Assembly: GCA_028708155.1 (NCBI GenBank)
Contig: JAQVZN010000031.1
Location: forward strand, 1 to 6,364
Origin: Minisyncoccota bacterium
GTDB lineage: Bacteria; Patescibacteriota; Minisyncoccia; Minisyncoccales; Minisyncoccaceae
Reading direction: 5' to 3'
DNA: 6,364 bases
Shown: piece after piece, positions 1 through 5,210 of the stretch
Position numbering within the stretch: position 1 is the stretch's first letter
Layout of the letters: every line of letters begins with the position of its first letter
Translations under genes and position numbers: made by a program
The notes under the pieces: generated by a model
The model's input: the letters and a program-made list of their open reading frames with translations, nothing else
Databases searched by the model: none
Told to the model about the DNA's origin: nothing

Positions 1-52
1 GCACCGGCCTTCCAAGCCGATTATGAGGGTTCGATTCCCTTCACCCGCTCCA
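1..52 (+). tRNA. tRNA-Gly(UCC), 3' part, cut by window edge
   Basis: The visible part runs from inside the anticodon arm to the 3' end. The anticodon loop is CTTCCAA (9-15) with anticodon TCC at 11-13, decoding GGA and by wobble GGG. The T arm (25-41) has loop TTCGATT on a five-pair stem with one G-U pair. The acceptor 3' strand CACCCGC (42-48) is followed by discriminator T49 and a genome-encoded CCA (50-52). The D arm and 5' acceptor strand lie outside the window. The outermost anticodon-stem pair (C4 with A20) is a mismatch. A T-rich run follows, with no clear hairpin. Confidence 0.93.
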
Positions 53-68
53 TTTTTTATCTTAAATA

Positions 69-77
69 TGTTAAGAT
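69..77 (+). promoter_or_regulatory. TG-extended -10 just upstream of the oxidoreductase
   Basis: TGT followed by TAAGAT (72-77) matches an extended -10 element. It ends six bases before the ATG at 84, so transcription would start at or within a base or two of the start codon. No good -35 is visible 16-18 bases upstream, where the tRNA-Gly 3' end lies. Read-through from the tRNA is the alternative. Confidence 0.45.
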
Positions 78-83
78 AATTTT

Positions 84-1031
84 ATGAAAAAAGTAGCTAT
101 TGTTGGAGCAGGAATTATTGGACTTTATACTGCTTTTGAACTTCAAAAAAAAGGTTTTGAGGTTGTTGTATTTGAAAAAGAAGATATTAAAAAAGTGGGT
201 AAAAAATCTTGCTCGACTTTAGTTTCTAAAAGAATTTTAAATTTTATTGATATAGAAAATAATTTAATAGAAAATACTATTAATAAATGTTTAATAAAAT
301 TTAACAAGAAAGAAGTTGTTTTAGAGTTTAACCCTGCTCATATTGTAATAAATAGAGAAAAACTCATTCTGAAAATGATTAAGGAAGCTCCTTTTGAAAT
401 AATCTTCAATAGTAAAAAAACTTCTTTTGAAGAATTTGATTATGTGGTTGGAGCTGATGGAGCTAATTCTTTGATCAGAAAAAGTTTAGGATTAAATGAT
501 CCAAAATTTAAAATTGGATTAAAGGTAGAGAAAAAGATAAAAGATCATACCAATATTACAAAAACTTTTAAAACAAAAGATGGTTTTACTTGGATTATTC
601 CTAAAGGGGATTATGTTGAATATGGAATATTAGAAAAAAAAGAAAACCTTGAAAAAGAATGGAATAGATTTAATAAAAAAGGAGAAAATATGAGTTTTGC
701 TTTAGTTCCTCAAGGACTCATATTGAGTAAAAGCGATAAATACGTTCTCGTGGGAGATTCAACTGGATTAACAAAACCATGGAGCGGGGGAGGAATTATT
801 TGGCAACTTTATGAAGCAAAGATTTTGATTGATAATTTTCCAGATTTTAAAAAGTACAATAGAGAAGTAAAAAGATTTTTTTGTTATAAGATTATTAAAG
901 GAAGAATTACAAATAAGTTAGTTCATTTTATAGGGAACAATTTAAGTTTTTTAATTCCTTCAAAAATTAAATATGACAATGATTTCCCGAACTTTTTAAA
1001 AAGTTTATTTGCAAGTATCTTCAAAAAATGA
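84..1031 (+). CDS. FAD-dependent oxidoreductase, geranylgeranyl-reductase-like
   Basis: This is a 315-residue flavoprotein of the PHBH-fold, geranylgeranyl-reductase type. Family members reduce isoprenoid double bonds or hydroxylate aromatic substrates with FAD; the substrate here is unknown. The N-terminus carries the Rossmann dinucleotide motif GAGIIG (8-13) and an acidic E31 after the second strand, expected to bind the adenosine ribose. Typical later motifs are GADGANS (123-129) and GDSTGLTKPWSGGGI (224-238), the second FAD-binding segment, whose GD and GGG pattern resembles archaeal digeranylgeranyl-lipid reductases. The C-terminus is short and basic, and the whole protein is clearly shorter than the roughly 390-450 residues usual for these reductases. 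There is no signal peptide; it is probably cytoplasmic or membrane-peripheral. The ATG at 84 fits the Rossmann start exactly, with no Shine-Dalgarno. It ends in TGA and is followed closely by the DUF4446 gene. Family is fairly secure, specific role is not. Confidence 0.82.
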   Translation: MKKVAIVGAGIIGLYTAFELQKKGFEVVVFEKEDIKKVGKKSCSTLVSKRILNFIDIENNLIENTINKCLIKFNKKEVVLEFNPAHIVINREKLILKMIKEAPFEIIFNSKKTSFEEFDYVVGADGANSLIRKSLGLNDPKFKIGLKVEKKIKDHTNITKTFKTKDGFTWIIPKGDYVEYGILEKKENLEKEWNRFNKKGENMSFALVPQGLILSKSDKYVLVGDSTGLTKPWSGGGIIWQLYEAKILIDNFPDFKKYNREVKRFFCYKIIKGRITNKLVHFIGNNLSFLIPSKIKYDNDFPNFLKSLFASIFKK

Positions 1032-1050
1032 TATTTTATAACTTGTTACT

Positions 1051-1425
1051 ATGATATTCCAAAAAAAGAAAAATTTAGATGAAGCTAAAAATGTTCTTGA
1101 AGTTTTAGACTATGTTAAGAAGTTAGAACAAAAAATAGCTTTACTTGAGAATAGAATTAAAGTAGAGGAGAGAAAATCTTTGAAAAATTTTAGTAAGTTT
1201 TCTATTCTAAGATTTAATTCTTTCAGCGACATGGGAGGTGACCAAAGTTTTACTTTAGCGATGCTTGATAAAAAGAATAATGGCTTTATTCTGACCTCTC
1301 TTTTTAGGAATGACACTTCAAGAGTGTTTACAAAACCCATTATTAATGGTATTTCTGAATATCAGCTCCTAAAAGAGGAAGAGACAATTTTAAAGAAACT
1401 AATCAATGATCAAAAAACAAAATGA
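1051..1425 (+). CDS. DUF4446 family protein
   Basis: This is a 124-residue protein of unknown function. Residues about 11-42 are lysine/glutamate-rich with leucine spacing typical of a coiled coil. The core matches my recollection of DUF4446: RFNSFSDMGGDQSF (54-67), then AMLD, LTSLFRND (81-88) and VFTKPI (92-97), which correspond to the family pattern R-[YF]-[ND]-x-F-x-D-x-G-G-D-x-S-F followed by L-T-S and K-P-I. Many Firmicutes members carry an N-terminal membrane segment; this one does not and looks cytosolic. It lies 19 bases after the oxidoreductase and overlaps infB by 20 bases, so it is likely translated from the same mRNA as infB and rbfA. The start at 1051 has no Shine-Dalgarno; no other usable start is visible nearby. 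It ends in TGA. Family assignment is confident, function unknown. Confidence 0.82.
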   Translation: MIFQKKKNLDEAKNVLEVLDYVKKLEQKIALLENRIKVEERKSLKNFSKFSILRFNSFSDMGGDQSFTLAMLDKKNNGFILTSLFRNDTSRVFTKPIINGISEYQLLKEEETILKKLINDQKTK

Positions 1426-2902
1426 AAACAAAATAGAAGTAGCAAAAAGACCTCCAGTAGTTGTTGTTTTGGGGCATATTGATCATGGAAAAACTTCTCT
1501 TTTGATGGCTATAAAAGATTTTAGAGTTTTGAATAAAGAGTCAGGAGGAATTACTCAACACGTCGGAGCTTATCAGATAGAATATAATAATCAAAAAATT
1601 ACTTTTATAGATACACCAGGACATGAATCTTTTTCAGCAATAAGATCAAGAGGAGCTAAAGCTGCTGATATAGGAATTCTTGTTATTGATGCTTGCGAGG
1701 GAATTAAAAAACAAACCAAAGAAGCAATAAAACACATTAAAGAATCGGGAATAATACCGATTGTTGCTTTAAATAAGATAGATAAAGAAAACGCTAATCC
1801 AGAAAAAGTAAAACAAGAACTTTTAGCGGAAGATATTTGGGTAGAATCTTTAGGAGGAAAAGTTCCTTCAGTGGAAGTTTCTGCAAAAACAAAACAAGGC
1901 ATAGACAGTTTACTTGAGATTATTTTACTTATTGCCGAGATTGAAAATATAGAAGCGGTTTCAAATGGAAAAGGAGAGGCAGTTGTTATTGAATCAAGAT
2001 TAGACGCAAAAAAAGGACCTACGGCAACAGCGATTATTACAGAAGGATTATTTGAAAGAGGGGATTTTATTGGAACAAGTTCTGTTACTGGTAAGATAAA
2101 AACATTTGAAGATTTCAACGGTAAAAATATTGCAAAAGCTTGTCCGGGGGATCCAGTGTCTATTAGTGGATTCAGCGAAGTTCCTTCAGTGGGGGAAATT
2201 ATTAAAGTTTATTCTTCATTTGATGAATCAAATAAGAATATAAAACCTAAAGAAATTTTAATTAAAAATCCAATCATTAAAGAAGGCGATAAAGTCCTTA
2301 ATTTGGTGATTAAGACAGACGTAATTGGTTCTCTTGAAGGTATTTTAGAAATTTTAAAAACTATTCCTCAAGATAAAGTAAAAATTAATATTCTTAAGGC
2401 AGAAGTCGGAGATGTAAATGAAAAAGATGTTAAATTGGCTAAAACTTCAAATGCTCCCTTAGTTGCTTTTAGAGTAAAGATAGATAAAATTGCAGAAAGC
2501 ATTATACAAAATACAAAAATAGATTTATATAATTTTGATATTATTTATGATCTTGCTAAATCAATTAGGGAATTGATGGATATTATCCTTGTTGCAGAAA
2601 AAGAAAGAATAGACGTTGGAGAGGTTGATGTTTTAGCTATTTTTAGGACAGAAAAAGAAAAACAGATTGTAGGAGGAAAAGTAATTTCTGGGCAAGTAGA
2701 AAAAGGACTTAAAGTAGAAATTTTTAGAGATAATGAAAAATTAGGAGAAGGAAAAGTTATTGGACTTGAGAATGCTAAGAAAAAAGTGGACATTGTTCAC
2801 AAGGACAGCGAGGCAGGAATTCTTTATCAAGGAAAGATAAGAGTTGAAGAGGGAGATGTTTTAAGATTTTATAAAGAAGAGTTCGTAAAGTATAGAATAT
2901 AA
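1406..2902 (+). CDS. infB: Translation initiation factor IF-2, short form
   Basis: IF-2 is the GTPase that places initiator fMet-tRNA on the 30S subunit and promotes 50S joining. All five G motifs are present: G1 GHIDHGKT (23-30), G2 GGITQHVGAY (47-56), G3 DTPGHESF (69-76), G4 NKID (123-126) and G5 SAK (159-161). They are followed by a beta-barrel domain II (about 190-275), domain III (about 290-390) and the fMet-tRNA-binding C-terminal barrel (about 400-490). At 498 residues it lacks the long N-terminal region of, for example, the E. coli protein (about 890 residues) and begins almost directly at the G domain. The ATG at 1406 lies inside the end of the DUF4446 gene with no Shine-Dalgarno, which suggests translational coupling. 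In the last domain, two positions that are usually Cys appear as Gly (GGK, 423-425) and Ala (SEAG, 468-471). It is followed without a gap by rbfA, a classical infB-rbfA pair. Confidence 0.97.
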   Translation: MIKKQNENKIEVAKRPPVVVVLGHIDHGKTSLLMAIKDFRVLNKESGGITQHVGAYQIEYNNQKITFIDTPGHESFSAIRSRGAKAADIGILVIDACEGIKKQTKEAIKHIKESGIIPIVALNKIDKENANPEKVKQELLAEDIWVESLGGKVPSVEVSAKTKQGIDSLLEIILLIAEIENIEAVSNGKGEAVVIESRLDAKKGPTATAIITEGLFERGDFIGTSSVTGKIKTFEDFNGKNIAKACPGDPVSISGFSEVPSVGEIIKVYSSFDESNKNIKPKEILIKNPIIKEGDKVLNLVIKTDVIGSLEGILEILKTIPQDKVKINILKAEVGDVNEKDVKLAKTSNAPLVAFRVKIDKIAESIIQNTKIDLYNFDIIYDLAKSIRELMDIILVAEKERIDVGEVDVLAIFRTEKEKQIVGGKVISGQVEKGLKVEIFRDNEKLGEGKVIGLENAKKKVDIVHKDSEAGILYQGKIRVEEGDVLRFYKEEFVKYRI

Positions 2903-3247
2903 ATGTACAAAAAAGAAAAACTTAACAATATAATACAGAAAGAGCTTGCAAAGATTTTTTTAAAAGAACTTGATTTATCTCCTGATATTGTGGTAACTAT
3001 AACTAGGGTAGAGGTTTCTTTAAATGGGTTTTCAGCTAAGGTTTTCGTTTCCGTTCTTCCTGATGAAAAAGAAGAATTTATTGCAAAAGTTTTGAATAGT
3101 AATATCTATAACTTTCAGCAACAATTAAACAAAAAACTTAAGATTAGACCTGTTCCTAGAATTGAATTTACCAAAGAAAAAAGAACTGCAGAAGCTGCAA
3201 AAATAGAAGAGATTTTAAAAAAGATAAGAGATCTAGAAAAAAAATAA
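2903..3247 (+). CDS. rbfA: Ribosome-binding factor A
   Basis: RbfA is a small KH-fold protein that binds the immature 30S subunit near the 16S rRNA 5' region and assists its maturation. The 114-residue protein fits the family's 100-130. Recognisable features are the N-terminal helix with an IIQKELAKIF segment (10-19), the strand VTITRVEVS (31-39) followed by AKVFVSVL (45-52), a helix ending in LNKKLKIRPVPRIEF (75-89), and the closing AAKIEEILKKI helix (98-108), the family's A-x-[RK]-I-E-x-L motif. The ATG directly follows the infB TAA with no intervening bases or Shine-Dalgarno, so re-initiation or coupling is likely. No terminator is seen after its stop; the tRNA-Cys promoter follows almost at once. 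Confidence 0.93.
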   Translation: MYKKEKLNNIIQKELAKIFLKELDLSPDIVVTITRVEVSLNGFSAKVFVSVLPDEKEEFIAKVLNSNIYNFQQQLNKKLKIRPVPRIEFTKEKRTAEAAKIEEILKKIRDLEKK

Positions 3248-3253
3248 TAATTG

Positions 3254-3262
3254 TGCTACTAT
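3254..3262 (+). promoter_or_regulatory. TG-extended -10 for the tRNA-Cys/tRNA-Leu unit
   Basis: TGC then TACTAT (3257-3262) forms an extended -10 twelve bases before the mature tRNA-Cys 5' end. A weak -35-like TAGAAA (3234-3239) sits 17 bases upstream, inside the end of rbfA. The predicted start near 3269 leaves a very short 5' leader for RNase P to remove. Confidence 0.55.
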
Positions 3263-3274
3263 GCTTGTACTTAA

Positions 3275-3345
<71 letters not shown>

Positions 3346-3355
3346 CAATATTCAT

Positions 3356-3439
3356 GCCGCGGTGCTGGAATTGGTAGACAGGACGGACTTAAAATCCGTT
3401 GTTAGCAATGACGTGTGGGTTCAAGTCCCACCCGCGGCA
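3356..3439 (+). tRNA. tRNA-Leu(UAA), class II
   Basis: This is an 84-base tRNA with a long variable arm. The acceptor strands GCCGCGG (3356-3362) and CCGCGGC (3432-3438) pair perfectly, and the discriminator is A3439, as expected for leucine. The anticodon loop CTTAAAA (3388-3394) gives anticodon TAA (3390-3392). The extra arm (3400-3414) contains a four-pair stem GTTA/TGAC. The T arm is GTGGG-TTCAAGT-CCCAC (3415-3431). CCA is not encoded (next bases CAG). Confidence 0.97.
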
Positions 3440-3445
3440 CAGATT

Positions 3446-3468
3446 AAACACCTTAAAGGGTGTTTTTT
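3446..3468 (+). terminator. Intrinsic terminator of the tRNA-Cys/Leu unit
   Basis: The stem AAACACC (3446-3452) pairs with GGTGTTT (3459-3465) around a six-base loop, and the T run continues to 3468. It begins six bases after the tRNA-Leu end, so it should close the tRNA transcript. The downstream pilin promoter begins inside its T tract. Confidence 0.85.
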
Positions 3469-3494
3469 ACTAAAATTAAAAAAGATGATATATT
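3466..3494 (+). promoter_or_regulatory. Promoter of the CBM-like pilin gene
   Basis: A -35-like TTTACT (3466-3471) is separated by 17 bases from TATATT (3489-3494), which is preceded by the TGA of an extended -10. Seven bases then lead to the ATG at 3502, placing the predicted transcription start at or next to that ATG. The -35 overlaps the T tract of the tRNA terminator. Confidence 0.5.
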
Positions 3495-3501
3495 AAAGAT
3501 A

Positions 3502-4329
3502 ATGAAGAAAAATAAATCTTTTACTTTAATAGAAATTTTAGTAGCTATTATTATAATAGGACTTTTGGCTGGAGTAATTATGATTGCGGCATCAGCTTCA
3601 ATTAATGAAGCTAAAGATGCTACAAGAAGAGAAGATTTAGGAGGTGTTTCTAGAGGGCTTATGGTTTATGAAACTAGTAATGGTTCTTACCCTGCTTTGA
3701 CTTGTAAGATTGAAGGCTCTCAATGTTTAGCTAGTTTTGTTCCTAAATATTTTTCAATACTTCCTTCAGATCCAGTTTCAGGAAGTTATGCTTATTCTTC
3801 AACTGGTTCAGAATTTATGCTTTTAGCGAAAGGTTCAGGTGGACCAATTTCTTTTACGGATTCTAATGGTTTTGATGGGTCTATTGTTGCAAATTCTGGG
3901 TATTACAATTTTAAAAATAAGATAAATACTAGTTCTACTTCTATTGCTGTGAATGATTCCGCAAATGGTGCTTTATGGGGCTATGTTAATAATTTTACTG
4001 TTGGTTGGACTTCAAGAATAGATATAACTTCTACTACGAAAAGTTATGGGTTTGAGGCAGGCGATTATGATATTTATATTAGAATAAGAACAGACGGTTT
4101 AGGTTCTAGACCCAATTATGTTAGCTTTGGAGTTTATAACTCAACAGCTTTAAATTACAATATGCCAACAAAAAGTATTACAGGACTTAGTACTTCTTAT
4201 AGTGTAAAATACGCAGGAAGAATTACAGTTTCGGAAGCTAATTTAAGTGAAAATGTTTATGCTTATTTTTCTAGTTCAGGGGTAACCACAAATTATTATT
4301 TAGATTACGTAGAGTTTAGAAAAGTATAA
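3502..4329 (+). CDS. Type IV prepilin-like protein with CBM-like C-terminal domain
   Basis: This is a 275-residue pilin or pseudopilin, made as a precursor, cut by prepilin peptidase on the cytoplasmic side and assembled through its N-terminal helix. The leader is MKKNKS, followed by mature FTLIE (7-11) with the conserved Glu at mature position 5, and a hydrophobic helix to about residue 32. The -1 residue is Ser rather than Gly. The region 33-111 follows the pseudopilin pattern: a helix with TRREDLGGVSRGLMVYE, NGSYP (60-64), a likely disulfide C68-C75, LPSDPVSGSYAYS (87-99) and FMLLAKG. Residues about 120-275 form a beta-rich domain whose EAGDYDIYIRIR (185-196) and YYLDYVEFRK (265-274) resemble CBM6/35-type jelly rolls, so a glycan-binding tip is plausible but unproven. 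A longer reading from GTG 3460 starts inside the tRNA terminator and places 14 residues before the leader, so ATG 3502 is chosen. The next gene starts 5 bases later. Confidence 0.85.
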   Translation: MKKNKSFTLIEILVAIIIIGLLAGVIMIAASASINEAKDATRREDLGGVSRGLMVYETSNGSYPALTCKIEGSQCLASFVPKYFSILPSDPVSGSYAYSSTGSEFMLLAKGSGGPISFTDSNGFDGSIVANSGYYNFKNKINTSSTSIAVNDSANGALWGYVNNFTVGWTSRIDITSTTKSYGFEAGDYDIYIRIRTDGLGSRPNYVSFGVYNSTALNYNMPTKSITGLSTSYSVKYAGRITVSEANLSENVYAYFSSSGVTTNYYLDYVEFRKV

Positions 4330-4334
4330 TATTT

Positions 4335-4724
4335 ATGAAAAAAAATTTTGATAAAAAAGAGTCTATTTTCGTTTTAGTTATTATTTCTGTTTTTTCTTTA
4401 ATTGTTTTAAGTTTTTCTGTTAATATTATTAGCAAAACAAAAGATTTAATTCTTCAAGCTAATTTATCGGCAATCAATACTTTAATTTTAGAAAATTATC
4501 TTCAAAAAAATCATTTTCCCAAAGAAAATAATTGCAATATAAAAAATGATTGCTTTGTTTTAAAAAAAGAAATACTAACTCTTTATTCAGAGGATGATAT
4601 TTACTACAACTCAGATGGAGAAAATTATGTTTTATATACTCAAAGTTTTACTGATGGAAAGATATTTTTTGTTACAGGTTCTGACTTAACAATCGATAGA
4701 GTTTTTATAATTCCAGAATTATAA
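4335..4724 (+). CDS. Degenerate pilin-like membrane protein
   Basis: This is a 129-residue protein with a short basic N-terminus (MKKNFDKKES), one hydrophobic helix (about 11-32) and a small extracellular region. It lacks a FTLIE prepilin motif. The rest nevertheless parallels the upstream pilin: a helix ending in ILENY (51-55), then HFP (60-62) against SYP in the neighbour, a cysteine pair C67/C73 against C68/C75, a short acidic turn, and a YYNSDGENYVLY strand (90-101) against YAYSSTGSEFMLL. I infer a diverged minor pilin or a membrane partner of the upstream pilin. It starts 5 bases after the pilin stop, so the two form an operon. No Shine-Dalgarno is seen, although TATAAT (4325-4330) overlaps the pilin stop. 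It ends convergently with the carbonic-anhydrase-like gene, and the stop codons overlap. No database family is recognised. Confidence 0.7.
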   Translation: MKKNFDKKESIFVLVIISVFSLIVLSFSVNIISKTKDLILQANLSAINTLILENYLQKNHFPKENNCNIKNDCFVLKKEILTLYSEDDIYYNSDGENYVLYTQSFTDGKIFFVTGSDLTIDRVFIIPEL

Positions 4725-5135
4725 ATTTATAAATTCAACGTTTCTTCCTTCATGATCATTCATTTGAATCCAAACTTTTTGTACTTCTATATCGTCAAAA
4801 GAATTTTTAATAATTTCTTCAGCAATTCCCATGTCTTCTAATTGTTTTGCAAATTCTTCTTCTTCGTCAATAAAATTATAACTTCCATAAGCTCCGCAAT
4901 CACTGTGATGCATTAGAATAACTTTTCTTGCGTTATGAAGAAGATAAGAAACATTAATTTGATTTAAGATAAAGTTTTGTATTTCTTTATTATCTTCAGA
5001 AAGAGCCTTGCTTGCTCCAGCGATAGAAATAATATCTGTATCATTTGTTAGATTATTTTGATCTACCCATTCTCTTATTTTATTTATTAAACGAAAATCC
5101 ATACAATGAATAATAACGGTTGAACAATTGTGCAT
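4719..5135 (-). CDS. Short beta-carbonic-anhydrase-like protein
   Basis: This is a 138-residue cytosolic protein. It keeps the metal-site signature of beta-carbonic anhydrases, zinc enzymes that interconvert CO2 and bicarbonate. CMDFR (11-15) supplies a Cys ligand plus the Asp-Arg dyad (D13, R15), and HSDCGAYG (77-84) supplies the His-x-x-Cys pair (H77, C80). The intervening SIAGASK (37-43) takes the place of the canonical R-N-A-G-N segment, losing its Arg and Asn. The protein is much shorter than typical beta-CAs (about 190-230 residues), lacking the N-terminal helical extension and much of the C-terminus, so activity is uncertain; it could be a diverged enzyme or a zinc-binding relative. 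The ATG at 5135 lies just before the signature, with a consensus-like promoter upstream and no Shine-Dalgarno. It converges on the 4335-4724 gene with overlapping stops and no terminator visible between them. Confidence 0.82.
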   Translation of the reverse strand: MHNCSTVIIHCMDFRLINKIREWVDQNNLTNDTDIISIAGASKALSEDNKEIQNFILNQINVSYLLHNARKVILMHHSDCGAYGSYNFIDEEEEFAKQLEDMGIAEEIIKNSFDDIEVQKVWIQMNDHEGRNVEFINL

Positions 5136-5164
5136 ATTTATTTTTTAATTATTAATATAAATAA

Positions 5165-5194
5165 ATTATAATCTTAAAACAAAAAGAACGTCAA
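5165..5194 (-). promoter_or_regulatory. Promoter of the carbonic-anhydrase-like gene
   Basis: On the minus strand TTGACG (5194-5189) is followed after 18 bases by a perfect TATAAT (5170-5165). Transcription would start near 5158, leaving a leader of about 22 A/T-rich bases before the ATG at 5135. The -35 lies within the terminator hairpin of the gene upstream. Confidence 0.7.
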
Positions 5195-5204
5195 TGACGT
5201 TCTT
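5176..5204 (-). terminator. Intrinsic terminator of the 3D-domain gene
   Basis: A nine-pair perfect stem, AAGAACGTC (5184-5192 on the plus strand) with GACGTTCTT (5196-5204), has a three-base loop. Read on the minus strand it is followed by a T-rich tract broken by one G (down to 5176). It starts 7 bases after the TAA of the 3D-domain gene. The plus-strand side has only a weak T-rich stretch, so minus-strand termination is favoured. Confidence 0.85.
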
Positions 5205-5210
5205 CTTATT

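Noticed and set aside
1110..1340. Minus-strand 76-residue open frame
   Set aside because: Antisense to the DUF4446 gene, whose plus-strand motifs are clear.
84..1425. Alternative genetic code with UGA as Gly or Trp
   Set aside because: The oxidoreductase and DUF4446 genes end naturally at TGA, and read-through would run into unrelated frames, so UGA is a stop here.
1591..2118. Minus-strand 175-residue open frame
   Set aside because: It is wholly antisense to the G domain and domain II of infB, Ser/Ile-rich with no recognisable motif; a shadow.
2545..2793. Minus-strand 82-residue open frame
   Set aside because: Antisense to the IF-2 C-terminal domains, low-complexity Ser/Phe-rich; a shadow.
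3460..3501. N-terminal extension of the CBM-like pilin from GTG 3460
   Set aside because: It starts within the tRNA terminator stem and would put 14 residues before a typical short prepilin leader; ATG 3502 fits both promoter and signal.
4325..4330. TATAAT as a promoter for the 4335 gene
   Set aside because: It is a perfect -10 but only four bases from the ATG, overlaps the pilin stop codon, and has no -35; more likely chance in AT-rich DNA, with the gene read from the pilin operon.
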